Below are positions 7,995-16,950 of a DNA stretch of 33,051 nucleotides, piece after piece. Below the pieces are notes generated by a model, which worked only from the letters and a program-made list of their open reading frames with translations, did no database searches and was not told where the DNA came from. A program made the translations under genes and the position numbers. Positions within the stretch are counted from its first letter, which is position 1. Each line of letters opens with the position of its first letter. The stretch lies in assembly GCA_009886055.1 (NCBI GenBank), contig VFJM01000099.1, positions 1-33,051 of the forward strand, in the 5' to 3' direction. This stretch comes from Geobacter sp. (GTDB lineage Bacteria > Desulfobacterota > Desulfuromonadia > Geobacterales > Pseudopelobacteraceae).

Positions 7995-10900
7995 AACGGC
8001 ATCGGGTGGGGGAGATACTCGGTCTGTTCGCGCTGGTTCTGTTGACCTGCTCTTCACCGGCAACAGCACTCCCGCTGGGCGATGAGCTGCTGGCGCCGGC
8101 TGTACCCCGTTCCACGCCCCGCTCCCGTCCGGAACTCTCCCCTCAGCCCGCCATCTTCAGCTCGCGCCAGGTTCTGTACGTTGCCCGGGCTGCCGACGGC
8201 ACACGAATGGTCACCGTTGAACGGGGGGACAAGGGGGATGAACTCTGGCTTTACTCCTTCGCCGCAGTTCCGGAGCTGCCGCGGCTGCTCCATTCAAGCC
8301 CGGTCCGTCTGGCCGCCCCCGCCCTCAATTCCGGCGGAACGCTCGTTGCCTTTGTTGATGCACAAGATGATGTCAAGGGTGATATCTGGCTGATAAACCT
8401 TGCAAAGTCTGATTCTGCTCCCCGGCGATTGACCGGCCGGGAATCTGCCGATGATGCGCCGGTGTTTATGGCTGATGGAGCAGCACTGGTGTATCAGAGA
8501 CAGATGCCGGGATCCGGGTTGCGTGAACTGGTGCGGATCCACCTCAAGGATAACCGGAGCGAACAGCTGAAGATCGGCATCGATGCCGCTTTTGCAGCCC
8601 CTTCTCCGGACGGGGGGAGGTGGCTGTTCGTGTCGCGGCACTCCGATCCGAACGGCGATCTCTGGCTCTGGAACGAACAAGGCGGACAGCTTACGCAGCT
8701 GACGGGTGGCGCAGGTCGCGATCTCTATCCGGCCTGGGAAACCCCGGATACGATCCTTTTTACCCGCCAGTCCGCCGCCTTTGGGGATGCCGTGACCGGC
8801 CAGGAGTCGGGGCAGATTTACCGGCTGTATCTGAAGCGGGACGGCGATGACGGCTTTCCGTTTGTTTCTCCTCTCACCTCAGCCGCATTGATGGCGGTGG
8901 CGCCGATTCCGGCGGGGGACCGATTTTACTTCGTTGCCGGTTTGGCCGGTGGCGGGCAGGTGATGTCTCTCCCCGTATCCGGCGAAATCCCGGATCGGCC
9001 GACCGTTGCTGAACAGTGGGCGCTGGCACGCATACTTCTGGAGCGTCAGCCCCCCGATCCGGCTCATGCCCGTTTGGCTTCCGCCCGTGTTTCGGCGCGT
9101 GAGGATTCGCCGACGCAGGAGGGGGCGCTTGCCGGGCTGGCGCTGGCCGGGCTGATGGAACAGGCGGGTGAAGCCGCTCAAGCCGGGGAGCAGTACGCTT
9201 CGGTGGCGCGTCGCTACGCCCGGTTCCCGCGGGAAGCGGCACTGGCCGGAATCGCGCGGATCAGAGTCCAGGCGGCCCAGCGCTGCAGCGATGTCGTTTT
9301 GCTGCAGCGGCGGCAGGAGATACTCCGCGAGGCGGCGCAGGAGATGAAGGCCGCTGCGGAGGGGAAAGGCGCCGATGCTGCGGCCCGCTATCTGATCGAT
9401 TCGGCCCGCCTGCTGACTGATTTCGGCGGAGGCGCCGCCGATCAACTGACCGCAGTCGGGTTGGCTGAACAGGTCGCCCGGCTGAAGGATGCCGCCAGGC
9501 CGCTCAAGGCGGAGGCTTCCCTGCGGCGCGCCTTGCTGCTGGCAAAGCTTGAGCAAGGCGAGGGGGCGCTTGGCGCTCTGGTAAACGTTGCAACTGAATA
9601 TGGTGACCAGGAAGAGTGGGCTGAAGCGGCGATTACCGCCGTTCTTGATCAGGTTTCTCCCCGTGATCGCTCGGATCAGGCGGCGCTCTCGGCGCTGGCA
9701 GAACGGTATCGATTATCTCTTCCCCGCCTGGCGATGGGAGCCTGGAACCGCCAGGGTGACGTGGCCTATCGCGCGAATGAGTGGGCCAAGGCCAAGGATG
9801 CCTATCGCACGGTTCTGGAAAATTTTCCCGTAGTACCGACTCCGACCGCTGCGGCGCGCTTTGCGCTGGCGGAAGTGCTCTATCGTGAGGAACGCTACGC
9901 GGAAGCAAAGGCGCTGTATGAAACGGAGATGAACGAGCAGCCGGAGGACACGCCGCTCTACCAGCTCGCCCGGGCCGCCTATATACGCAAAACGGTCGCG
10001 GCGGGTGAAAATCTGTACCGACTGGGGGAAGTCGCCGCTGCCCGTTCGATTTTTCTCGACCTTATCCGCTATGACGGGCGGAGCATCGAGGCGCATCGCG
10101 GCTACATCAAATCGGTTGCGGCGATGGGGCAGGCCGGGGAGCTGCTCGACCTGTACCGCAAGCTGCTCCACACCTATCCCGATGATCCGGTGCTGCTGTA
10201 TGCAACGGGGCTCACGCTGACCTATCTGCCGGGCAAGGAACGCCTGGAGGAGGCAGACCGTTTGATCTCCCGGGCGGCGGACAGGATGCCGTCATCGGAA
10301 TATCCTCCCCAGACCAGGGGGTATATTGCCGAAATCGCCGAAACGGTGCATGGCGAACGGGGCGGGCTGGAACGGGCGCTGGCACATTACCGCCGCGCCT
10401 GGCTGCTCAACCGGCCGTTGGAACAGCCGGAAAACCGGGCCAACCTGGATCTGAACATCGGCAATATTGCGTTTCTGCTCGGCAGCAAAGCAACCGCCTG
10501 GAAGTTTTACAGCCAGAGACTCGCCTCGGGTATACCGTTCGATAATCAGGATACCGAGCTGATCTTTCAGCAGCGCTATGCTGCGGTAGCGTTCCAGATG
10601 CGCGAGAAGGAAGCTCCTATCGCGGGCTATCTCAGGGCGCTTCAACTGGTCGAGGCACGATTGAATCCGTCCCGTCCGCTCGATCTGTTCGGCCGTCTGT
10701 CGAGGAGGGTCGTGGAACGGCTCTTTTCCGGAACGGGGCGCTCCAGGGCAGCGGAAGCGGCACTGGGCGAGCACCAGGCAATCAGCGCCGAACTTGAGCG
10801 ACTCGGTGCGTCCCCTCCCGAGGCACCCCCGTCGGCCGGGTGGAACAGTTTCGACAAGACGACCCGTTCTCTGCTTGAACGGCAGCGGGCACTCCTCTCC

Positions 10901-13900
10901 TCCTCACCTTCCTGGAGCAAGGATGCCGCCAAGAGCGCCGCCGAGCTGAGCGGCATGGCAGCCGCCGTGGAAAAGGAGCTGGATGCCGTTCCGCGCCTGG
11001 TGGAAACGGCTGCGGAGATCCACGACCGGCTCGGGCTGGCGTACCTCGAAGCTGATCGCTATGCCGCTGCCCGCGAGCAGTTTGATGCCGCCTTCAAACT
11101 GAATCAGGGGCTCGGCTTCACCGGCAACCTTGCCTCCAACCGGCGTTCCGCCAGCATTGCCGCCTATAAGGAGGCGCATCTCGCTTCCGGCGAGGAGCAG
11201 CAACGACTGCTGCGCCTGAGCCGTGACGGTTTCGCCCAGCTGTTGACGTTGATTGCCACGAACCCGCCCAAGTCGAAAGCACCGGCAAAGCGGAGCGGCG
11301 GTCTGGTGGAACTGTCCGCAAACCTGGCGCTGGACAAGGGCGGTTCAACCGAAGCAGCTTTCGGCTTCAGCGCCGAACAGGAAAAACGGCTGGCCGAAAT
11401 TTATCTGGCCCGCATTCAATCCGAGCTGGGTGACCCGGCAGCCGCTGCCGCCCTGCTGAGGAATCAGCTGAAGCAGTATCCGTCCGATAACAAAAAAATA
11501 GCTGTACCTGATCTGTACGGAGTCACGCTCCTCTCGCACCGCACCGCTCATATCGATTATGCGCTGGGTGACCTCAAAAATGCGGCTGCCGGCTTTCAGC
11601 GCTCTACGCTCCTGGCTCTGCAGGGGGGAAACCCGATCAGCGCCATGCTTAATCTTGTCAACTGGGGACAACTCCTGGCTGCAGACGGGAAACCGGGAGA
11701 TCTTGCCGGTTTTCTGAACGCCGAGGCGCGCGTTTCCCGACTGGCGGACGGCTCTCGCACTGCACTCCCGCCGCTCGTGTATGGCCGCTATCACAATGAC
11801 GCCGGGGCGCTTCTCGCCCGGCTTGCCACGACCGCAGCCGATGACGGCGCCCGTCAGGCGCTTCTGTACAAAGCACTGGAACAGTGGGACCGGACGCTCT
11901 TCATTGCCGCTGACAGCCGTGACAGAGATGTGCTCCATCAGCAGCGCCGTCAGCGGGCGGCGGCCCAGCTTAACCGCGCCGCAGTTCTTGCCGCTCTTGG
12001 TCTGACCGATGGCGCGAGAGCGGCCCGGAGTGCCGCCCTCGATGAAGCCCGCACCGTTGCGGCGTATTCGCTCGAATGGCGCGCTCTTGCCTTGCTCGGC
12101 CACTACGATGACGCGCTCGGACTGCTCTTTCATCTGCCGTTGACGGAGTATGACCTGCAGCGGGGAGAGCTCCTGGAGCGCTTTGCACCGCATCTTGAGA
12201 CGCTCGCCGCCAGGAACCCCGAACAGTCGTTTGCGCTGCTGGAAAAGTTGAGTGAGATCGAACGGGTCCAGCTTCTCGCGCGGGGCGCTCTCGGGCTGAG
12301 TGATCCGGCTACAGTCGGCCAGTTCCGAGCCGCAGCGCCTCATCTGGTCGAAATCGACCGGCTCCGCGATGCGGCTGCCAAGGCAGCGGCTGCAGACAAG
12401 GAGTATCTGCAGCTTCGGCTTCAGCAGGAGCAGGCGGTCATGGACGATTTGTTCGGAGCCACGCTCGAACGAATCCCCTCTTTTTACGCACAGGGAGGAG
12501 AAAGTGCGCTCCGACTGGCGGCAGCATCGGTTGATCTGAGCGTGTTGTCCCGAGCCGGTGATGGTTCGCAAGCCCAAGGCGATGCCTTCAAGGTTGCAGA
12601 GCAGCGCTTCAGCACCATTTTGCTGATGTTCAACAAGGAGTGCGCCGCCGGGAAGGGTGGAAGGCTCTGCATGCTGATTTCACCGCAACCGGTCGAACTG
12701 ATCGATGTTCAGGAAACTCTCCCGGGAAAGACGCTGCTCCGCTTCACACCACTCGACAGCAGTCGCTGGCTGCTCTTTACAATCGGCGGCACGGCGGGGA
12801 TCATCGCCGAAACGGTTGACAGGAGTGCGCTCGATGTTCGACTCTCTGCTGTCCCGCCGATTCTGGCTGCCTATGAGGAACCCGGCCGTTTTAGCTCCGC
12901 TCCGGTGATCAGCTGGGGGCTCAGCGCCAGTCACCTTGTCCGGTCGGTTTCCGGGCGCAAACCGTTCCGCCGCCAGATCCTCGATCCGTCCGGCTGGTGG
13001 CCGGTCGCCGATCCGTTCTCAAAGCTGGTGTCACCGGCGATGACCGACCGACTACCCGATGCCCATACGCTGGTGCTCCCGGCCCGGGCCGGTCTGTTGC
13101 CTGAAGTCCCGTCACTCCCGGGTGGAAGCGGATACTCGCTGCCGTTGTGGGAAGATGAGAAAGGTCAGCGCCGTCCGTTTTCCGAACTGGCTGCAGCGGA
13201 AAATCTCTCTCTGGTTGTTGCCCCGAACGCCGGTTCACGACAGGCCTACAGCCTGGGGCAACTGGCGGCGCTGCAGGGTGTGCCGTCGCTCCTTCTCGCC
13301 GATGGCGCAACAGTAGAATCACGGGCGTTTGTCGAAGCGTATGCGCGGCAGTCTCTCGGTGATGCCCGCAAACAGCTGAAACCGGGCTGGCTGCTGATCG
13401 GCGACTGGGGTCCGGACGCAACCGAAGCGGCAAAGCTGGGGAAAAGCCGTTTCACCGAATACGGCAAGGCAGGGGTGCTGGCTCACAACGCCGGGTCATA
13501 CCCGAAAGCGCTCTCTCTCTTTGAAAATGCCCTGACAATCGTCGCCGAAAATCCCACTCTGGCAAAGCAGCGCACCCCGCTTCACCGTTATGCCCGCGAA
13601 AGCGCGTTTGCCGCCGGATTTACCGATCGGGCGATTATCCACGCCGATGCTCTGGTCAAGGGATTGGCCAAGGAGAAGCCGTATTCGGCTGAACATGCCG
13701 ATGCGCTGCTGAGGCTCGGTCTTCTGCAGGGGAATGCCGAACGGTTTTCCGATGCAGCCGTTTCATTGAAAGAGGGGGTCGGCATATTTGCCGATCTCGG
13801 TATGGCAAAGGAGCAGGCGGCTGCGCTGGCGGACTTCGGCGTCGTGATGGAGAATGCGGTCAATTTTGCGGCGGCCCGGACGTTTTTCGAGGAATCTGCC

Positions 13901-16282
13901 GGTCTGCGCCGGACGTTGAAGGATGACGTGTCTCTGGCCGAACAGTACCGGAATCTCGGTCGCATCTATGACCTCCGGCTCAACCAGTATGCCGTGGCCG
14001 AACAGTATTATGCCCAGGCCGGAGAAATCTACGCCAAGGGAGGCAACACGCCTCTTGAAGCCGAAACGCTTCTCGAGCGGGGGCGCTGCCAGCGCCTGCT
14101 CGGCAATTTCCCGGCCGCCGACAAACTCTACAGCGATGCGCTGGCAAAAGTCGGCGCAAAGGATCTGCGCACGAAGATGCGGATCGTGCTGGAGCAGGCC
14201 AATAACGCCTGGTTCCAGGGGCGTTATCAGGAGGCGTTTGACCTGCGCGAACAGGTGGAAAAGAGCGCAGTCGCTGAAAAATGGCCGCTTGAACAGGTCA
14301 TGGCGAAGAACACCGGCGGTCTGATCTGGTGGACGCTGGGGGACAATAAACGGGCTCAGCTGGAGCTGCGCGGGGCGCTGGAACGCGCCGAAAAACTGGC
14401 GGTCAGGCGTGATGAAGTTGCGACGACGCTCAACAACATCGGCCTCGTTCAGCGTGAGTCGGGAGAATATGCCACGGCGCTGGAGACGCTCGAAAAAGCG
14501 CTTGCCATCGATCGTAAACTCGGCTCCCGCTGGGCGATGGCGTACGATCTGCGCAATCTCGGCCAGACCCGCCTGAAGATGGGTGACGCCGCAGCCGCTC
14601 TGCCGCAGTTCACGGAGGCCGCCGGCATGGCCGCAGACATCGGTGACAAGGTCAACCTTGCCAAGATCCATCTCGCTCGCGGCGATGCCGAAGCAGAGCT
14701 GAAGCAGCCCGCTGCGGCCGCAGCGAGTTACCGGAACGCGCTTGAAATTGCCGATGCGCTGCTGTTGCGTGAAGTCAGGTGGCGGGCACTGTTCGGTTTG
14801 GCCCGGCTGCAGAAAAATGCCGGAGATCCGGTAAAGGCGGTCGCTTCGTATCAACAGGCGCTGGAAACGGTTGAAGGGCTGCGCGCCGAAATAAAGCTGG
14901 ACCGGCTCAAGGACGGTTTTCTTGCCGACAAGATGGATGTCTATTCCGGACTGGTCGGCCTGCTGGTTGATCTGCAGCGGAGTGACGAAGCGTTCGCCGT
15001 GGCGGAGCGTTCCCGCTCCCGCAACCTGATTGACATCCTCGGTCGTCAGCGACTGTCGCTCTCCGGATCGGTCGATCAGGAGCTCTATGACCGTCAAAAC
15101 CGTCTGAAAGAACGGATGCTTGAACAGGAAACGTTGTCGGTTCAGGCGGCGAACCCGAAAGAGCGGGCCCGCTATGCCCAGGCGCTTGAAAAACTGCGCG
15201 GCGATTATCAGGACCTGCTGATCGATATCGAGCGAAAGCGCCCGGAGCTGCTTGCCCTGGTGAAGGTGAACCCGACAACGCTTGACGATATCCGCGCACT
15301 TCTTGAGCCGGGGGTCGTCCTGCTTTCGTACTATCAGCTCCCCGACCGGCTCCTTTGCTGGAAGATCGACCGCGATCGGGCAACTCTGGTAATTCAGAAT
15401 ATTCCGGCTAAGGAGCTCTCCTCGAAAATATCATCTTACCGCCGAATGCTGCAAAATCTGGAGCCGCTTGAAAAACAGTCACGCGAACTGTATGACCTGC
15501 TGGTTGCGCAGCCGCTTGCGGGGAGCGGGCCGCTGCGTGCGGTCGGCATCATCCCGCACGGCAGTCTCCACTATCTGGCGTTTGCAACCCTGAGTGACGG
15601 GCGGGATTACCTGATCGACCGGCAGAAGATGTTTTATCTTCCGGCGGCATCGGTCTTGAAATACACGCTGGCGAGACGGAAATCCGGGAAGAAGCTTCAC
15701 ATTCTGGCAATCGGAAACCCCGATCTGGGGAATTCTTCCCTCGATCTCCCCTTCGCCGAGCGTGAAGCCGGAACCCTGCGCTGGAATTATCCCGATGTGA
15801 CGACCCTGACCCGCGAGCGCGCCACCGAGAGCTGGGTGCGGGAACATATCAGCGAATTCGGCGTCATACACATTGCATCTCATGGAGAATTTGATCCGGT
15901 CAATCCGCTCTTTTCGGCGATTCGACTGACTCGCGACAGCAAAGCTGACGGGAAGCTCCAGGCGGAAGAAATTTTCGGACTCGATATCCGGGCAGATCTT
16001 GTCGTGCTGAGCGCCTGTCAGACCGGTCTGGGAGATATACGGAGCGGTGATGATGTTGTCGGCATGAACCGTGCGTTTATTTTCGCCGGCACCCACTCGC
16101 TTATGTCGAGCCTTTGGAGGGTCAGCGACGTTTCGACGGCGATCATGATGAAACAGTTCTACCGCAATTACATGACCTACGGAAAAGCGGAGAGTCTGAC
16201 CCGCGCGATGCAGCACGTAAAAAACCGCTACCCTCATCCCGGCTATTGGGGGGCGTTTGTCCTGACAGGTGATTATCAATAG
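7991..16282 (+). CDS. Giant exported beta-propeller/TPR/CHAT (caspase-like) protein
   Basis: 2763 residues from ATG 7991, chosen because ATGA couples it to the previous stop; a GTG at 7979 would add four residues. Order: Sec signal peptide (1-26, ending PATA); WD40/TolB-like propeller (about 50-335: APSPDGGRWLFV, GDLWLWN, YPAWETPDTILF); long TPR array (about 340-1440); a CHAT-like domain without catalytic Cys (about 1545-1806); second TPR array (about 1815-2350: AEQYRNLGRIYDLRLNQYAVA); coiled linker; C-terminal CHAT domain (about 2430-2763). The last has the family's PHGSLHYLAF, catalytic H2631 (IASHGEF) and C2676 (LSACQTGLGD), and the closing WGAFVLTGDY, so it should be an active Cys peptidase. 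Most CHAT proteins work in the cytosol, so export is odd. Substrate unknown; neighbours suggest an envelope role. C20 in LLTC is a poor lipobox. Confidence 0.85.
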   Translation: MKRHRVGEILGLFALVLLTCSSPATALPLGDELLAPAVPRSTPRSRPELSPQPAIFSSRQVLYVARAADGTRMVTVERGDKGDELWLYSFAAVPELPRLLHSSPVRLAAPALNSGGTLVAFVDAQDDVKGDIWLINLAKSDSAPRRLTGRESADDAPVFMADGAALVYQRQMPGSGLRELVRIHLKDNRSEQLKIGIDAAFAAPSPDGGRWLFVSRHSDPNGDLWLWNEQGGQLTQLTGGAGRDLYPAWETPDTILFTRQSAAFGDAVTGQESGQIYRLYLKRDGDDGFPFVSPLTSAALMAVAPIPAGDRFYFVAGLAGGGQVMSLPVSGEIPDRPTVAEQWALARILLERQPPDPAHARLASARVSAREDSPTQEGALAGLALAGLMEQAGEAAQAGEQYASVARRYARFPREAALAGIARIRVQAAQRCSDVVLLQRRQEILREAAQEMKAAAEGKGADAAARYLIDSARLLTDFGGGAADQLTAVGLAEQVARLKDAARPLKAEASLRRALLLAKLEQGEGALGALVNVATEYGDQEEWAEAAITAVLDQVSPRDRSDQAALSALAERYRLSLPRLAMGAWNRQGDVAYRANEWAKAKDAYRTVLENFPVVPTPTAAARFALAEVLYREERYAEAKALYETEMNEQPEDTPLYQLARAAYIRKTVAAGENLYRLGEVAAARSIFLDLIRYDGRSIEAHRGYIKSVAAMGQAGELLDLYRKLLHTYPDDPVLLYATGLTLTYLPGKERLEEADRLISRAADRMPSSEYPPQTRGYIAEIAETVHGERGGLERALAHYRRAWLLNRPLEQPENRANLDLNIGNIAFLLGSKATAWKFYSQRLASGIPFDNQDTELIFQQRYAAVAFQMREKEAPIAGYLRALQLVEARLNPSRPLDLFGRLSRRVVERLFSGTGRSRAAEAALGEHQAISAELERLGASPPEAPPSAGWNSFDKTTRSLLERQRALLSSSPSWSKDAAKSAAELSGMAAAVEKELDAVPRLVETAAEIHDRLGLAYLEADRYAAAREQFDAAFKLNQGLGFTGNLASNRRSASIAAYKEAHLASGEEQQRLLRLSRDGFAQLLTLIATNPPKSKAPAKRSGGLVELSANLALDKGGSTEAAFGFSAEQEKRLAEIYLARIQSELGDPAAAAALLRNQLKQYPSDNKKIAVPDLYGVTLLSHRTAHIDYALGDLKNAAAGFQRSTLLALQGGNPISAMLNLVNWGQLLAADGKPGDLAGFLNAEARVSRLADGSRTALPPLVYGRYHNDAGALLARLATTAADDGARQALLYKALEQWDRTLFIAADSRDRDVLHQQRRQRAAAQLNRAAVLAALGLTDGARAARSAALDEARTVAAYSLEWRALALLGHYDDALGLLFHLPLTEYDLQRGELLERFAPHLETLAARNPEQSFALLEKLSEIERVQLLARGALGLSDPATVGQFRAAAPHLVEIDRLRDAAAKAAAADKEYLQLRLQQEQAVMDDLFGATLERIPSFYAQGGESALRLAAASVDLSVLSRAGDGSQAQGDAFKVAEQRFSTILLMFNKECAAGKGGRLCMLISPQPVELIDVQETLPGKTLLRFTPLDSSRWLLFTIGGTAGIIAETVDRSALDVRLSAVPPILAAYEEPGRFSSAPVISWGLSASHLVRSVSGRKPFRRQILDPSGWWPVADPFSKLVSPAMTDRLPDAHTLVLPARAGLLPEVPSLPGGSGYSLPLWEDEKGQRRPFSELAAAENLSLVVAPNAGSRQAYSLGQLAALQGVPSLLLADGATVESRAFVEAYARQSLGDARKQLKPGWLLIGDWGPDATEAAKLGKSRFTEYGKAGVLAHNAGSYPKALSLFENALTIVAENPTLAKQRTPLHRYARESAFAAGFTDRAIIHADALVKGLAKEKPYSAEHADALLRLGLLQGNAERFSDAAVSLKEGVGIFADLGMAKEQAAALADFGVVMENAVNFAAARTFFEESAGLRRTLKDDVSLAEQYRNLGRIYDLRLNQYAVAEQYYAQAGEIYAKGGNTPLEAETLLERGRCQRLLGNFPAADKLYSDALAKVGAKDLRTKMRIVLEQANNAWFQGRYQEAFDLREQVEKSAVAEKWPLEQVMAKNTGGLIWWTLGDNKRAQLELRGALERAEKLAVRRDEVATTLNNIGLVQRESGEYATALETLEKALAIDRKLGSRWAMAYDLRNLGQTRLKMGDAAAALPQFTEAAGMAADIGDKVNLAKIHLARGDAEAELKQPAAAAASYRNALEIADALLLREVRWRALFGLARLQKNAGDPVKAVASYQQALETVEGLRAEIKLDRLKDGFLADKMDVYSGLVGLLVDLQRSDEAFAVAERSRSRNLIDILGRQRLSLSGSVDQELYDRQNRLKERMLEQETLSVQAANPKERARYAQALEKLRGDYQDLLIDIERKRPELLALVKVNPTTLDDIRALLEPGVVLLSYYQLPDRLLCWKIDRDRATLVIQNIPAKELSSKISSYRRMLQNLEPLEKQSRELYDLLVAQPLAGSGPLRAVGIIPHGSLHYLAFATLSDGRDYLIDRQKMFYLPAASVLKYTLARRKSGKKLHILAIGNPDLGNSSLDLPFAEREAGTLRWNYPDVTTLTRERATESWVREHISEFGVIHIASHGEFDPVNPLFSAIRLTRDSKADGKLQAEEIFGLDIRADLVVLSACQTGLGDIRSGDDVVGMNRAFIFAGTHSLMSSLWRVSDVSTAIMMKQFYRNYMTYGKAESLTRAMQHVKNRYPHPGYWGAFVLTGDYQ
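12623..13408 (+). other. Internal degenerate CHAT-like domain within the giant protein
   Basis: Residues about 1545-1806 run through the same landmarks as the C-terminal CHAT domain. A strand pair with LLRFTPLDSSRWLLFTI matches the LLSYYQLPDRLLCWKI region. DPFSKLVSPAMTDRLPDAHT then LVLPARAGLLPEVPSL matches the VAQPL...AVGIIPHGSLHYLAF region. LVVAPNAGSR...SLGQLAALQGVPSLLLAD matches VLSACQTGLG...MNRAFIFAGTHSLMSSLW, and GWLLIGDWG matches the closing WGAFVLTGDY. The Cys position is replaced (APNAG for SACQTG) and no IASHG-type His is evident. This is a reading by eye; structure prediction would decide. Confidence 0.5.
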
Positions 16283-16393
16283 ATAAGCAAATTATAGACA
16301 GGGAGGGGGAGATGGTAACGTAATAAAGCGGAATAAAAACCGGCTGTGAAAGAATGTCGGATTTACACCGCTAAACCGAAGTGAAGCATCTAC

Positions 16394-16401
16394 AAAGGAG
16401 G
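16394..16401 (+). promoter_or_regulatory. Strong ribosome binding site deciding the SH3b gene start
   Basis: AAAGGAGG lies six bases before ATG 16408. An in-frame GTG at 16381 exists but would place this site inside the gene and has none of its own, so 16408 is the start. Confidence 0.8.
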
Positions 16402-16407
16402 TTCAAG

Positions 16408-16950
16408 ATGAGGATTACCCGTAGCATGACACGTAGTATGGTTGCCGTATTGGCCCTGTTGCTGGCCGCTTCAATTGCCATGGCCGAGGAAAAACGCTGG
16501 GTGTCCAGTGAGGGGACGGCGCTGAAAGCCGAGGCGTCAGCCACGTCCGAGAACGTTGCCGACCTGAGCGTCGGTACGGAGGTTGCCGTTGTCGAATCGG
16601 GCGGTCGTTGGCTGAAAGTCAGGACCTCTGCCGGTAAAGAAGGGTGGGTGTATGCCGGCCGGGTTTCCGAAACACCACCTGCTGCTGAAGTTGCCGGCGG
16701 CGACGGCGGTATTTTCGGAGACAGTATGAAAAGCAGTCAGATCAAAACGGCCAAGGCCGATAGCGCCCGCAGTATCCGTGGCCTTTCCCCCGGGGCGGCC
16801 CAGTACGCAAAAGATCGCGGCACTCCGGAAATGTACAGGAAGTCGCTCGATGTCGTTCTGGCGCGGAAAGTCAGTGCCAAGGAGTTGAAAGCCTTTCTGA
16901 AAGAGGGAAAAATCGGCGAATATGCCCAGGTTCAGGGAGGTGGCAAATGA
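16408..16950 (+). CDS. Secreted bacterial SH3-domain (SH3b) protein
   Basis: 180 residues. A Sec signal peptide (1-26, ending SIAMA) exports it. Residues about 28-90 form an SH3b domain: SEGTALKAEASATSENVADL is the first strand pair, followed by GTEVAVVESGGRWLKVRT and the GKEGWVYAGRV closing motif. SH3b domains in exported proteins often bind peptidoglycan or peptide stems. The C-terminal part (about 105-175: RSIRGLSPGAAQYAKDRGTP, EMYRKSLDVVLARKVSAKEL) is helical and unrecognised. It starts 125 bp after the CHAT gene behind its own strong ribosome site and ends in an ATGA overlap with the M48 peptidase gene, so those two are translationally coupled. It may help dock the peptidase at the cell wall (inference). 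Confidence 0.82.
   Translation: MRITRSMTRSMVAVLALLLAASIAMAEEKRWVSSEGTALKAEASATSENVADLSVGTEVAVVESGGRWLKVRTSAGKEGWVYAGRVSETPPAAEVAGGDGGIFGDSMKSSQIKTAKADSARSIRGLSPGAAQYAKDRGTPEMYRKSLDVVLARKVSAKELKAFLKEGKIGEYAQVQGGGK

Noticed and set aside
13763-15097. Minus-strand frame of 444 codons inside the giant gene
   Set aside because: Opposite to a clear TPR array; composition is that of an antisense shadow and no domain is seen.
16381-16407. GTG start at 16381 for the SH3b gene
   Set aside because: It would bury the AAAGGAGG ribosome site inside the gene; ATG 16408 lies six bases behind that site.
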